In this document: one piece after another, positions 32,651 through 41,681 of the stretch
Layout: each line of letters starts with the position of its first letter
Position numbering within the stretch: position 1 is the first letter of the stretch
NCBI RefSeq assembly: GCF_021233415.1
Contig: NZ_CP089466.1
Location: 496,001-560,000, forward strand
From: Halobacterium litoreum
GTDB taxonomy: Archaea; Halobacteriota; Halobacteria; Halobacteriales; Halobacteriaceae
Direction of reading: 5' to 3'
DNA: 64,000 nucleotides
The notes under the pieces: generated by a model
What the model saw: the letters and a program-made list of their open reading frames with translations, nothing else
The model's database searches: none
Told to the model about the DNA's origin: nothing
Program-made: the position numbers and the translations under genes

Positions 32651-32692
32651 GTGAGGGGCGCGCGGAGCGCGCCCATCACGCAGCGCAAAAAG
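32651..32692 (-). terminator. T-run and strong hairpin downstream of the DUF106 gene
   Basis: In the 245-base gap 32453-32697, the minus strand reads out of the DUF106 gene into a T5 run (32687-32691) and then a hairpin with 13-base arms, GTGAGGGGCGCGC and GCGCGCCCATCAC (32651-32663 and 32667-32679). Further inverted repeats follow, such as CTCCGC/GCGGAG around 32559-32581. Two more T5 runs on the plus strand (about 32630-32646) flank it. This probably ends DUF106 transcription; the rest of the gap is palindromic filler plus the cmk promoter. Confidence 0.5.
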
Positions 32693-32697
32693 TGCGT

Positions 32698-33576
32698 CTA
32701 TGTGGGCGTCGTCTGGATGTTCAGCGCTTTGCGGATGATGTTCGAGAAGCTAAAGGAGCAGAGCATGTACCAGATGACCCACGTCGGGAAGACGAGCGCG
32801 CGGCCGCTCTTGAGGTTCACGTCGCCCATGAGCGGGAGGACCATGTTGAGTTCCTCGTCCGGGACCTGGCCGGACCCGAGCTTCCAGTACATCCAGAGGA
32901 ACACCGGGATGGTGAGGAGCATGATCCACACCATCGGCCGGAACTGCTCTTTGAGCATGCCGGCCTGGTCGCCGAACGCCTCCATCTGTTCCTCGCGCAG
33001 GCGCTCGATTTCGGCTTCGTCGCCGCGGTCTTTCGCGTCCTGCATGCGGTCTTGGAGGTCTTTCGCGCGCTCCTGGTACTTCGACATCTTCTCCATGTCC
33101 GTGAGGTTCGCTTGCAGGAGCGTGGAGTAGAGGCCGGTGAGGACGGCGAGGACCATCACGACGGCGTAGAACGGCAGCATCGCGTCGAGCGGGCCGACGA
33201 GCAACTCGACGGCGCCACCGACGGCTTCCTTGATGGGTTGGACGCTGTACCCGATCATCGCGCCGACCGCGCCGACGCCGGCGAGTTTGTCCCACGTCGA
33301 CCACGAGGTCGATTCGGGCGCGTCCTCGTCGTCGCCGCGCTCCTCGTCCGGTTCGAGTCCCTGCTCGACGCCCTCGGGGTCGGCGAACTCGAACCCCTCG
33401 TCGGCCTCGACGAGGATGTCTTTCTCTAGGAGGCGACCCCACTGGCCGCTGGAGACGTCGTCTTTGACGTCCCGCCAGCGGATCTCGCCGTCGTGAGCGA
33501 GGAGGTCGTCGAGTATGGTGGCCATCTCGGGGTCCTCGCGGACCAGCGAGCGGACCTTCTCCGCGGTTCGTGCCAT
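32698..33576 (-). CDS. DUF106 membrane protein (archaeal YidC/EMC3-related insertase)
   Basis: A 292-residue protein. Residues 1-60 are a soluble helical region, 60-90 an acidic stretch, then three or four membrane helices (about 97-117, 133-155, 213-233 and 258-280). A charged coiled coil lies between helices two and three (MEKMSKYQERAKDLQDRMQDAKDRG). This is the layout of the archaeal DUF106 family, related to YidC, EMC3 and TMCO1, which inserts membrane proteins. Position between adk and cmk downstream of secY is conserved in archaea and fits a role at the translocon. Confidence 0.9.
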   Translation of the reverse strand: MARTAEKVRSLVREDPEMATILDDLLAHDGEIRWRDVKDDVSSGQWGRLLEKDILVEADEGFEFADPEGVEQGLEPDEERGDDEDAPESTSWSTWDKLAGVGAVGAMIGYSVQPIKEAVGGAVELLVGPLDAMLPFYAVVMVLAVLTGLYSTLLQANLTDMEKMSKYQERAKDLQDRMQDAKDRGDEAEIERLREEQMEAFGDQAGMLKEQFRPMVWIMLLTIPVFLWMYWKLGSGQVPDEELNMVLPLMGDVNLKSGRALVFPTWVIWYMLCSFSFSNIIRKALNIQTTPT

Positions 33577-33718
33577 TGCGTGACTGTTTGCAGTGACCGC
33601 TTGAACCTCTTACGGAACGCGGAACCCCGGAAGTCGGGCGCGTGCGTTCGGCCGGTCGCGGTGCTGGCGGCGCTGCTGGCGCGTACTCGGGAACTGAGAG
33701 AAGCGACGTCGCGAGTCG

Positions 33719-34366
33719 TTACGCGCGCTCGGCGACGGCGTCGCGGACGTCGTCCCAGACCTCGTCGGGGGTCTGTTCGCCGTCGATTTCGACGAGCACG
33801 CCCTTCTCGCGGAAGTAGTCGACGACCGGCTGGGTGTTCTCCTCGTAGACGTTGATGCGCTCGCGGGCGGTCTCCTCGGTGTCGTCCTCGCGCTGGTAGA
33901 GGTCGCCGCCACAGTCGTCGCAGACGCCGGCTTCCGCCGGCGGGTCGAAGTCGACGTGGTAGGTGGCGCCGCAGTCCTCGCAGACGCGGCGGCCCGTGAG
34001 CCGACCCACGAGTTCGTCGTCGGCCACGTCGAGGTAGAGGACGACGTCGAGGTCGGTGATGGAGTCGAGGTACTCCGTCTGGCTCTCGTTGCGCGGGTAG
34101 CCGTCGAGGACGTAGCCGTCGGCGTCGTTGAGGGCCTTTTTCACGATCTCGTTCACGACGGGGTCCGGGACGAGTTCGCCGGCGTCCATGTACTCGCCGG
34201 GGGTGTCGTACTCCAGGTCGAGATGGCTGATGTCCATCTCCTTGTTCCCTCGGAGCGCGTCGCCGGTCGTGACGTGTTCGATGCCGAACTCCTCGGTGAG
34301 TCGTCGGCTCTGCGTGCCCTTCCCGGCACCCGGCGCGCCGAGCAGCAACACGTTCGGACTGGACAT
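33719..34366 (-). CDS. adk: Adenylate kinase with zinc-type lid
   Basis: A 215-residue long-type adenylate kinase interconverting ATP, ADP and AMP. Walker A is [10 protein letters not shown], the AMP site is TTGDALRGN, and [13 protein letters not shown] follows. The lid has a four-cysteine knuckle ([11 protein letters not shown] and [11 protein letters not shown]). The ATG at 34366 fits the first strand NVLLLGAPG and lies 21-29 bases downstream of a TATA box. In many archaea adk directly follows secY; here the two are 11 kb apart. The 142 bases after it contain no gene. Confidence 0.96.
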   Translation of the reverse strand: MSSPNVLLLGAPGAGKGTQSRRLTEEFGIEHVTTGDALRGNKEMDISHLDLEYDTPGEYMDAGELVPDPVVNEIVKKALNDADGYVLDGYPRNESQTEYLDSITDLDVVLYLDVADDELVGRLTGRRVCEDCGATYHVDFDPPAEAGVCDDCGGDLYQREDDTEETARERINVYEENTQPVVDYFREKGVLVEIDGEQTPDEVWDDVRDAVAERA

Positions 34367-34386
34367 ACGAATTGATTCAGCGGCCG

Positions 34387-34395
34387 CTATTAAGG
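34387..34395 (-). promoter_or_regulatory. TATA box of adk
   Basis: Minus-strand CCTTAATAG lies 21-29 bases before the adk ATG at 34366, so adk has its own leaderless promoter instead of read-through from secY. Confidence 0.6.
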
Positions 34396-34479
34396 GCGTG
34401 TCGTTCCCGGCCGAATCCTCGTTCCCGCTCGTCGCTCGCACACCCCGCCTGATTAGTGCGCGGGCCGCGAAGGCCGGGT

Positions 34480-34890
34480 ATGACTCGCTTCGACGCCGAC
34501 ACGGAAGCCGACCGCATCGACCTCGTCGCGGACGCCATCGCCGCCCACCGCGAGCGCGACAGCGCGTTCTGCACGCTGGAGGCCGACGAGGACCCGAGTG
34601 GCGACCCCGAGTTCCTGCCGCCGTGGGTGCAGTTCGCGGACGGCACGCTGAATCTGGACTGCACGGACGACGAACTCGACGCGCTCAGCGACGTGGTGAG
34701 TCGGTTCGGCGCGTTCACGATCGTCGAACGAGAGACGATTCCGGCGGAGATGGCCGACGAGGACCCCGGGACGAACGTCCGCGTCGAGGCGCAGACCGAC
34801 GACGACCGCGTCGCGCAGTTCGTCGAAGCCGCCTTCCGGGACGCGTACGGTCTCTCCGAGGACTTCCGGCTGTGGGCGGTCGAAATCTGA
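34480..34890 (+). CDS. Acidic haloarchaeal protein of unknown function
   Basis: A 136-residue acidic protein that I cannot assign. It is predicted alpha/beta: an N-terminal helix ([22 protein letters not shown]), a central strand pair ([22 protein letters not shown]), and a C-terminal helix ending [20 protein letters not shown]. No signal, membrane segment or metal motif. The ATG at 34480 is preferred to one eight codons upstream on composition. It is divergent from adk with 113 bases between starts and stands alone. Confidence 0.78.
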   Translation: MTRFDADTEADRIDLVADAIAAHRERDSAFCTLEADEDPSGDPEFLPPWVQFADGTLNLDCTDDELDALSDVVSRFGAFTIVERETIPAEMADEDPGTNVRVEAQTDDDRVAQFVEAAFRDAYGLSEDFRLWAVEI

Positions 34891-34972
34891 ACCGGGGCAC
34901 GCCGCCCGGCGCCCGCCGGCCCCGGAGTCGTCCCGCGGGCCGACTGCCCGAACGCGGATACGACGAGTCGAA

Positions 34973-34980
34973 GTTATAAG
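34973..34980 (+). promoter_or_regulatory. TATA box upstream of the UspA gene
   Basis: GTTATAAG is a strong TATA match. It is placed 25-32 bases before an ATG at 35005, not before the uspA ATG at 35078, implying either an approximately 70-base leader or a leaderless upstream ORF. Confidence 0.65.
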
Positions 34981-35004
34981 TCCCTCCGGGCCGGACGGTC
35001 GGGT

Positions 35005-35085
35005 ATGATTCCTGTACGCAGAACCCAGTCAGCCACCGGTGTCCCGACAGCCACGCTCGAACCCGGAGGTGGGCCACATGGGTGA
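35005..35085 (+). CDS. Possible 26-codon upstream ORF overlapping uspA
   Basis: ATG at 35005 coincides with the transcription start predicted from the TATA box. The frame encodes 26 residues (starting MIPVRRTQSATGVP) and stops at TGA 35083-35085, eight bases inside uspA. The peptide is basic and not haloarchaeal in composition, so if translated it is more likely a regulatory leader than a working protein. A good GGAGGTG ribosome site for uspA lies within it at about 35065-35071. Confidence 0.3.
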   Translation: MIPVRRTQSATGVPTATLEPGGGPHG

Positions 35086-35515
35086 CCTCCTCTCCCGTGT
35101 CGTCCTCCCGGTCGCGAGCGAGGGGGACGCTCGCGCGACCTGCCGCGCCGCGCTCCCGCACGTCGCCGAGGCCGGCGGCGAGGTAATCGCCGTCCACGTC
35201 ATCGAGAAGGCCGGCGGCGGCATCGACAAAGCGGGCGTCGAACAGCGCGAGGAGTTCGCCGACGACGTCTTCGCCATCGTCGAGGACGCCTGCGCCGACG
35301 CTGGCGTCCCCGTCGAGACCGACCTCCGATTCGACACCGACGTCGAGGACGCCATCTTCGACGCCGCCCGAGACCACGACGCCACCGCCGTCGCGTTCAC
35401 GCCCCGCGGGGGCAGTCGGTGGTTCGACCTCCTCACCGGTGACCACGCACGCGACATCGTGAAGCAGGCCGACATCCCGGTCGTCGTGTTCCCGGCGGAG
35501 GACGACGATGAGTGA
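35078..35515 (+). CDS. Universal stress protein UspA family
   Basis: A 145-residue UspA domain. It opens SRVVLPVASEGDARATCRAAL, continues AGGEVIAVHVIEKAG, and ends with the phosphate-loop region FTPRGGSRWFDLLTGDHARDIVKQADIPVVVF. The usual GxxGxxxxxxGS ATP motif is altered to PRGGSRWFDLLTG, so ATP binding is uncertain. The ATG at 35078 is preceded by GGAGGTG. The gene overlaps the APC-UspA transporter by eight bases, so the free UspA protein probably works with that transporter. Confidence 0.9.
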   Translation: MGDLLSRVVLPVASEGDARATCRAALPHVAEAGGEVIAVHVIEKAGGGIDKAGVEQREEFADDVFAIVEDACADAGVPVETDLRFDTDVEDAIFDAARDHDATAVAFTPRGGSRWFDLLTGDHARDIVKQADIPVVVFPAEDDDE

Positions 35516-37736
35516 CGAGGAACTCGCGAAGGACCTCGGACCGCTCGCCGCGCTGACAATCGGCGTCGGGACGATGATCGGCGCCGGCATCTTCGTGTTG
35601 CCGCGGCAAGCCATCACGGACGCCGGGTCGTTCGCCATCCTCTCGTTCCTGCTCGGGGGCGGCATCGCGTTGCTCACGGCGCTGTCCGCGAGCGAACTCG
35701 GCACCGCGATGCCCAAATCCGGCGGCGCGTACTACTACGTCAACCACGCGCTCGGGCCGCTGTTCGGTTCCATCGCCGGCTGGTCGAACTGGCTCGGCCT
35801 CGCGTTCGCGTCCGCGTTCTACATGGTCGGCTTCGGGAAGTACATCCAGAACATCGTCGGCCTCCCGGACGCGTACGTCGTCGCTGGCGTGACGCTGCCG
35901 TCGGTCAAGGTCGTCGCGTTGCTCGGCGCCGCGCTGTTCATCGCGGTGAACTACGTCGGCGCGAAGGAGACCGGCCGCCTCCAGAACGTCATCGTGGTCG
36001 TCCTCGTCGCCATCCTCGCGGTGTTCACGGCGTTCGGCGCGATGAACGCCGAGACCGCGAACCTCCCCGACAGCAAGGGCTTCGGACCGATGCTCACCAC
36101 CACCGGCATCATCTTCGTCTCGTATCTCGGGTTCGTCCAGATTACGAGCGTCGCAGAGGAAATCAAGAACCCCGGCCGGAACCTCCCGCGTGCGGTCATC
36201 GGGAGCGTCCTCCTCGTCACCGTCATCTACGCGCTCGTCCTCGTGGCGATGAGCGCCGCGGTCGAACCCGGCTTCATCGGGGGGCTGACCACCGACCAAA
36301 TCGCGGTCGTGGAGGTGGCGAAACTCCTCATCGGGCCGATAGGCGGCGCCGCCCTCCTGTTCGGCGGCCTGCTCGCGACGGCGTCGTCGGCGAACGCGTC
36401 GATTCTCGCGTCCTCGCGCATCAACTTCGCGATGGGCCGGGACAACATCGTCACGCCCGACCTGAACGAGATTCACCCCCGGTTCTCCACGCCGTACCGC
36501 TCCATTGCGGTGACCGGCGCCCTCATCCTCGCGTTCATCGCCGCCGGCACCGTCGAGGCGCTCGCGACGATGGGGAGCGTGCTCCACCTCGTCATCTACG
36601 GGCTGTTGAACGTCGCGCTCGTCGTGATGCGCGAAGCCGACCCCGCGGGCTACGACCCGGACTACGAGGTGCCGTTCTACCCCGTCACGCCGATTCTCGG
36701 GATGCTCACGTCGTTCGCGCTCATCGCGTTCATCGACGGAGTCATCATCGCGTTGAGTTTCGCGCTCGTCGTCGGCGCCATCCTCTGGTACTTCGTCTAC
36801 GCCCGCGAACGCACCACCAAACAGGGCATCCTCGGTGAGTACGTCCTCTCGCGCTCCGAGGAGATGCCCGACGCCGCCGTCTCCGCGGCGAGCGGCGTCC
36901 AGCCGGACGGCGGCGAGTACCGCGTCGTCGTCCCGCTCGCGAACCCCGAGACCGAGAAAGACCTCATCTCGCTGGCGGCGGCCGCCGCGAAGGCCAACGA
37001 CGGCCGCGTCGTCGCGGTCCACGTCGTGCAGGTGCCCGACCAGACGAGCCTGGAGTACGGCGCCGAACACGTCGACGAAATCGACGCCGAGAGCGAGGGA
37101 CTGCTCGCGCGAGCGAAGGCGGACGCCGAGGACTTCGGCGTCCCCGTCGAGACCCACACCATCCTCTCGCATCGCTCCTTCGAGGAGGTGTTCGACGCCG
37201 CCGAGTCCCACGACGCCGACATGCTCGTGATGGGGTGGGGCGAGGACGCCCACGGGTCGCCCGGACGCGCCGAGTCCGCCATCGAGGAACTGTCCGGCGA
37301 CCTGCCATACGACGTGCTCGTGATGAAAGACCGCGGGTTCGACCCCTCGCACGTCGTGTTGCCGACCGCGGGCGGCCCGGACACCGAACTCGGCGCCGCC
37401 GTCGCGCGCTACCTCCGCGACCAGTACGACAGCGAGGTCACCCTCCTGCACGTCGCCGACGACGTCGAGGAGGGCGAGGCGTTCCTCGACGAGTGGGCGA
37501 GCGCCCAGGGCCTGCCGGACGCCGAGCGCCGCGTCGAGACCGGCGACGTGGAGGCCGCCATCGAGGCCGCCGCGGCGGACGCGTCGATGCTCGTCGTCGG
37601 CGCGACCGAACGCGGCCTGCTCGGTCGCCTCGTCACCGGGTCGCTCGTCCTCGACGTCGTGGACGACGTGGACTGCTCGGTCGTCCTCGCGGAGAAACAG
37701 CGCTCCAAGTCGCTTCGAGAGCGCCTGTTCGGGTAG
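35508..37736 (+). CDS. APC-superfamily transporter fused to two UspA domains
   Basis: A 742-residue protein. Residues 1-430 are an amino-acid/polyamine/organocation permease of about 12 helices with the entry motif GVGTMIGAGIFVLP and KSGGAYYYVNHALG. Residues 465-605 and 605-735 are two UspA domains (EYRVVVPLANPETEKDL; DPSHVVLPTAGGPDTEL), the second ending in the loop VVGATERGLLGRLVTGSLVLDVVDDVDCSVV. Cytoplasmic UspA domains on APC carriers probably regulate transport by nucleotide sensing, which is inference. Substrate unknown. It overlaps the free UspA gene by eight bases. Confidence 0.92.
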   Translation: MSDEELAKDLGPLAALTIGVGTMIGAGIFVLPRQAITDAGSFAILSFLLGGGIALLTALSASELGTAMPKSGGAYYYVNHALGPLFGSIAGWSNWLGLAFASAFYMVGFGKYIQNIVGLPDAYVVAGVTLPSVKVVALLGAALFIAVNYVGAKETGRLQNVIVVVLVAILAVFTAFGAMNAETANLPDSKGFGPMLTTTGIIFVSYLGFVQITSVAEEIKNPGRNLPRAVIGSVLLVTVIYALVLVAMSAAVEPGFIGGLTTDQIAVVEVAKLLIGPIGGAALLFGGLLATASSANASILASSRINFAMGRDNIVTPDLNEIHPRFSTPYRSIAVTGALILAFIAAGTVEALATMGSVLHLVIYGLLNVALVVMREADPAGYDPDYEVPFYPVTPILGMLTSFALIAFIDGVIIALSFALVVGAILWYFVYARERTTKQGILGEYVLSRSEEMPDAAVSAASGVQPDGGEYRVVVPLANPETEKDLISLAAAAAKANDGRVVAVHVVQVPDQTSLEYGAEHVDEIDAESEGLLARAKADAEDFGVPVETHTILSHRSFEEVFDAAESHDADMLVMGWGEDAHGSPGRAESAIEELSGDLPYDVLVMKDRGFDPSHVVLPTAGGPDTELGAAVARYLRDQYDSEVTLLHVADDVEEGEAFLDEWASAQGLPDAERRVETGDVEAAIEAAAADASMLVVGATERGLLGRLVTGSLVLDVVDDVDCSVVLAEKQRSKSLRERLFG

Positions 37737-37739
37737 CGG

Positions 37740-40067
37740 CTACTCGCCGAGTTTCCGCAGGTACCGGTACGCCGGGAACAGGAACTCCGTGGCGCGCCCG
37801 ACGACGCCCGTCTCCTCCGCGTACACGAGGACGGGAACGTCGCGGCGCCGCGCCGCCTGCGCGGCGCGGTCGGTCGTGCTCCCGAACAGCCACCGGCGGA
37901 GCGCGCGCGTCCGCGTCGCGCCGACGAGCAGTGTGGCGTCCTCGTCGGCGGCTCGCGCGACCAGCGTGTCGGCGATTTGCTCGGACTCCTCCTCGTGGAT
38001 TTCGACCGACACCGAGTCGTCGAGCGCGGCGAGCGTGTCCTCGATTGCTTCCCGCGTGCCGTGCTCGCCGGTCGGCGTCACGCGAACGACGTGGACGGTC
38101 GACCCCTGTCGCCCGAGCCCGTTCACGAGCGGGAGGAGCGCGCGGTGGTGCGGGCCGCCGCCCGCGCCGACACACAGCGTGTCGAGTGCGTCCGCGTCCT
38201 CGAAGCCGTCGGCGAACACCACGTCGCAGGGCGCGCCGAACTGCACGCCCTCGGCGACGTCCGCGCTCTCCTGCGGGTACCCCATCAGCACGCGGTCGGC
38301 GTCGCAGGCGCGCGCCGTCTCCACGATGTCGAAGGTGACGTCCCGACAGAGGTGGCCCGCGACCTCGTAGTCGACTGGGAGGTCGGCGTCCGCGAGTGCC
38401 GACTCGATGGCGTCGACGCGGCCCTCGGCGGCGTCGCGCGCGACCTCGTTCGGCGTCTGGTCGGGGAGTTGCGTGATGGTGAGGACGCGGACCACCGCGT
38501 CGCCGTCGGTCGCGTCGGCGAGCCGCGCCGCGACCGAGACGTGGCCGACGGCGTTGTCCGGGTGCGCGATGGGCACGAGGACGGTGTGGCGCTCCTCGTT
38601 GGCCTCCGTAGCCGTCGGTTCGACGACCGCCTCGCGGAGTTCCTCGCTCTCGGGCGCGCCGCCCCACGACTCGTAGACGGCGACCGCGAGCACCGCCACG
38701 AGGACGCCGACTGCGACGCCCGACGGCGGCAGATTCGTGATGAGCGCGAGATTCGCGACGACGCCGAGCGCCGGCACTAGCGGCACGAGGGGCACCGTCA
38801 GCGGGCGGTCGAGGTCGGGTTTCGTGCGCCGCGAGTAGACGAGCGCGACGTTCACCACCGACAGCGGGAGGAGCAGATTGAACGTCGCGAACCCGGTGAG
38901 CGCGTCCAACCCGAGGTTCGGGGTGAGCGACAGCGTGACGCCGAACACTTCCGTCGACGCGACGCTGACGCCGGCGAGCAGGCCGTGCTGGGAGAACACG
39001 CCGACGAACCCGACGACGAGCGCAACGATGGTGCCCGTCACCGCCACGACGCTCCAGAACGGCGTGCCGTAGTCGGGGTGGATGCGCGAGAACGGCCGCG
39101 GCGCCTGCCCGCGGTCGCCCATCAGCGAACCGATGCCCGACGCCGCGAGCACCGAGGCGTTCGACGCTGACACCATCGAGAACACCGCGCCGGCGACGAT
39201 GAGCGCCTGCCCCCACGACCCGAGGAAGGAGGCGGCGACCGTCCCCATCGCCGTCTCGCCGGCGCGCAGCACCGACTCGCCGACCGGCGCGTTCACCATC
39301 GCGACGATGACGAACGTGTAGAGGACGGTGACGGTGAGGATGCTCGCCGCGATTGCCTTGGGCACCGTCTTCCGCGGTTCGATGATTTCGCCCGCGCTCG
39401 CCGCGATTGCGGAGAATCCGAAGAACGTGATGAACGCGAGCGCCGCCACGGAGACGATGCCCGCGACGTCCGTCGAGAACTGGGTCGCGAACTCGCCGGC
39501 CGCCGCCGTCGGGCCGGTGTACGCGAACGCGCCGCCGACGAACGCGAACAACACGGCGACCTTCGCGCCCGTCACGATGACCTGGAAACTCCCGCTCTCC
39601 TCGGTTCCCTGCGCGTTCAGCGCACCGAGCAGGACGGCTGCGAGCACGCCGACGCTCCCGTGCGGGAGCGCCGAGTGCAGGTGGAGCGTCGTCCCCGCGA
39701 CCCGCAGCGTCTCCGGGATGATGAACGCGAAGAACCACTCGTCCATCGTCGCGAGGTAGAACGCCGTCGTGCCCGTGTACCCCAAGAAGAGCGTCGCGCC
39801 GACGAAGTACGTCAGGAGGTCGTGGTCGAACGTCCGTGAGGAGAACAGGTAACCGCCGCCGTTCTCCGAGTAGATAGAGGCGAACTCGGAGTACGACGCC
39901 GCGGTGATGGACGCCACGACTGCGGCGAGGACGAACGCGACGACGGCGCTCGACCCGATGCGCGCGACCGCCAGCCCCGACAGCGAGAAGATGCCCGCTG
40001 CAATCATCGTCCCCAGCCCCATCGCGTACGCGACCGTGAACCCAAGCGAACGGGTGTGCTCTACCAT
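37740..40067 (-). CDS. Second APC-superfamily transporter with UspA domains
   Basis: A 775-residue paralog of the preceding protein on the opposite strand. Twelve or so helices cover residues 1-470, with motifs AMGLGTMIAAGIFSLSG and SENGGGYLFSSRTF. Two UspA domains follow at about 490-625 (RHTVLVPIAHPDNAVGHVSV) and 630-755 (VGATRTRALRRWLFGSTTDRAAQ, then VPVLVYAEE). The last 20 residues (ATEFLFPAYRYLRKLGE) are an extra tail. It lies tail-to-tail with the first fusion, three bases between stops, and heads left toward nothing until trkH behind it. Confidence 0.92.
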   Translation of the reverse strand: MVEHTRSLGFTVAYAMGLGTMIAAGIFSLSGLAVARIGSSAVVAFVLAAVVASITAASYSEFASIYSENGGGYLFSSRTFDHDLLTYFVGATLFLGYTGTTAFYLATMDEWFFAFIIPETLRVAGTTLHLHSALPHGSVGVLAAVLLGALNAQGTEESGSFQVIVTGAKVAVLFAFVGGAFAYTGPTAAAGEFATQFSTDVAGIVSVAALAFITFFGFSAIAASAGEIIEPRKTVPKAIAASILTVTVLYTFVIVAMVNAPVGESVLRAGETAMGTVAASFLGSWGQALIVAGAVFSMVSASNASVLAASGIGSLMGDRGQAPRPFSRIHPDYGTPFWSVVAVTGTIVALVVGFVGVFSQHGLLAGVSVASTEVFGVTLSLTPNLGLDALTGFATFNLLLPLSVVNVALVYSRRTKPDLDRPLTVPLVPLVPALGVVANLALITNLPPSGVAVGVLVAVLAVAVYESWGGAPESEELREAVVEPTATEANEERHTVLVPIAHPDNAVGHVSVAARLADATDGDAVVRVLTITQLPDQTPNEVARDAAEGRVDAIESALADADLPVDYEVAGHLCRDVTFDIVETARACDADRVLMGYPQESADVAEGVQFGAPCDVVFADGFEDADALDTLCVGAGGGPHHRALLPLVNGLGRQGSTVHVVRVTPTGEHGTREAIEDTLAALDDSVSVEIHEEESEQIADTLVARAADEDATLLVGATRTRALRRWLFGSTTDRAAQAARRRDVPVLVYAEETGVVGRATEFLFPAYRYLRKLGE

Positions 40068-40115
40068 CGACGCTCCTGTTTTCCGGACGAACCGTTAAAA
40101 CCTGTTGCCGGCGGG

Positions 40116-41681
40116 CTACGACCGCCAGTAGGCGTCCGTCAGTAACACGAGTACGGGCAGGATTTCGAGACGTCCGATCCACATCAAGCCGACCATCAGG
40201 AGTTTCGACGCGTCCGTGAACGGCTGGTAGTTGTTCATCGGGCCGACGACGCCGAACCCCGGCCCGACGTTCCCGACGGTCGCCGCGACGGCGCTCATCC
40301 CTTCGAGGATGCTGAAGTTCTGGATGTGCGTCGAGTCGAGGACGACGAACGCGGTGCCGAAGACGAAACACGCGAAGTAGACGGCGGTGAACGCGTAGAT
40401 GCCGCGAATCGCCTGCTCGTCGACCGGATTCCCGCCGAGGCGCACCGGCTCGACGGCGTCCGGGTGGACGGTCGTGAACAACTCGCGTTTCAGCGCCTTC
40501 GCGATGACCACCCAGCGCACGATTTTCACTGCGCCGCCGGTGCTCCCCGCGCTCCCGCCGATGAACATCGCGACGAACAACACGAACTGGGCGTCGACGC
40601 CCCACGCGGTGAAATCGAGGCTCGCGTACCCCGTGGTCGTCACGATGGCCGCGGCCTGGAACGCCGCGTGCCGGAGCGCCGGTTCGAGGTGCCCCGAAAT
40701 CGGTGCGAGCGCCTCGCCGAGGCCGAGTTCGGGGCCGGTGAACAGCAGCGCCGCGAGCGCCGCGGTGACGACGCCGACGGCGCCGACGTACGCCCGGAAC
40801 TCGCCGTCCTCGAAGAGGTGGTCGTGCTCCCCCTGGAGGACGTGCCAGAACAGCGCGAAGTTCGTCCCCGCCGCCACCATGAACGGGATGATGAGCCACT
40901 GCACCGCCGCGGAGAACGCCTCGATGGAGCGCGCTTCGGGGCTGAAACCGCCCGTCGACAGCGTCGTCAGGCCGTGGGCGACGGCGTTGTACAGCCCCAT
41001 GTTCGGCGCGAGACCGCCGACGTGGAGGCCGTACAGCAACACGATTTCGAGCGCGGTAATGCCCGCGTACGCCAGCCAGAGCGCGCGCGCCGTCTCCGCG
41101 ATGCGCGGCGTGAGTTTCTGGATGCCCGGCCCCGGCGCCTCGGCGTCCATCAGTTGCGCGCCACCCACGGACAACTCGGGGAGGATGGCGACGGCCAGCA
41201 CCACGATACCCATGCCGCCGAGCCACTGCGTGAGTTGCCGCCACAGCAGGATGGCGTGGGAGTGCGTGTCGAAGGAGATAGACTCCATCACCGTCGCGCC
41301 GGTCGTCGTGAACCCGCTCATCGTCTCGAACAGCGCGTCCACGGGGTGGCCGAGCGCCGACGACGGCGCGCTCGCTTCGACGACGCCCGGAACGCCGTGG
41401 GCCGCGAACAGGTACGGGAGCGCGCCCACGAGACTCACCGCGAACCACGTCGCCGCCACCATCAGGAACCCCTCGCGGGCGCCCATGTCCTCGACGTCCC
41501 CGACGGATTCCAGGGCCGCACCGGCGGCGTACGCCACGACGATGGTCGCCGCGAACGCCGCGATGCCGCCGTCCCCGTAGTAGACCGCCACGAGGAGCGG
41601 TGCGACCAGTGGCACGGACAGCCACTTCACGACGGTGCCGACGAGCGCGAAACTCGCGCGGTAGTCCACGCGCAGGGTCAT
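40116..41681 (-). CDS. trkH: Potassium uptake channel subunit TrkH
   Basis: A 521-residue TrkH/KtrB-type channel with four pore repeats. The selectivity-filter loops are visible as SGFTTTGATV, TTLSTGGFS, TTTGYASLD and TVGNVGPGFG. Between them are the expected pairs of helices and the intramembrane GGSAGSTGGAVKIVR. The true start is the ATG at 41681, which overlaps the trkA stop (ATGA); the frame stays open far upstream only because of composition. TrkH imports K+ under control of cytoplasmic TrkA, a key function in salt-in halophiles. Confidence 0.95.
   Translation of the reverse strand: MTLRVDYRASFALVGTVVKWLSVPLVAPLLVAVYYGDGGIAAFAATIVVAYAAGAALESVGDVEDMGAREGFLMVAATWFAVSLVGALPYLFAAHGVPGVVEASAPSSALGHPVDALFETMSGFTTTGATVMESISFDTHSHAILLWRQLTQWLGGMGIVVLAVAILPELSVGGAQLMDAEAPGPGIQKLTPRIAETARALWLAYAGITALEIVLLYGLHVGGLAPNMGLYNAVAHGLTTLSTGGFSPEARSIEAFSAAVQWLIIPFMVAAGTNFALFWHVLQGEHDHLFEDGEFRAYVGAVGVVTAALAALLFTGPELGLGEALAPISGHLEPALRHAAFQAAAIVTTTGYASLDFTAWGVDAQFVLFVAMFIGGSAGSTGGAVKIVRWVVIAKALKRELFTTVHPDAVEPVRLGGNPVDEQAIRGIYAFTAVYFACFVFGTAFVVLDSTHIQNFSILEGMSAVAATVGNVGPGFGVVGPMNNYQPFTDASKLLMVGLMWIGRLEILPVLVLLTDAYWRS

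Noticed and set aside
32614-33429. Rightward 271-codon open frame opposite the DUF106 gene
   Set aside because: Antisense shadow of the DUF106 gene, whose membrane topology and operon position are convincing.
37633-41625. 1330-codon open frame on the minus strand
   Set aside because: It is arginine- and histidine-rich, overlaps the APC-UspA and trkH genes in another frame, and is a composition shadow of GC-rich coding DNA.
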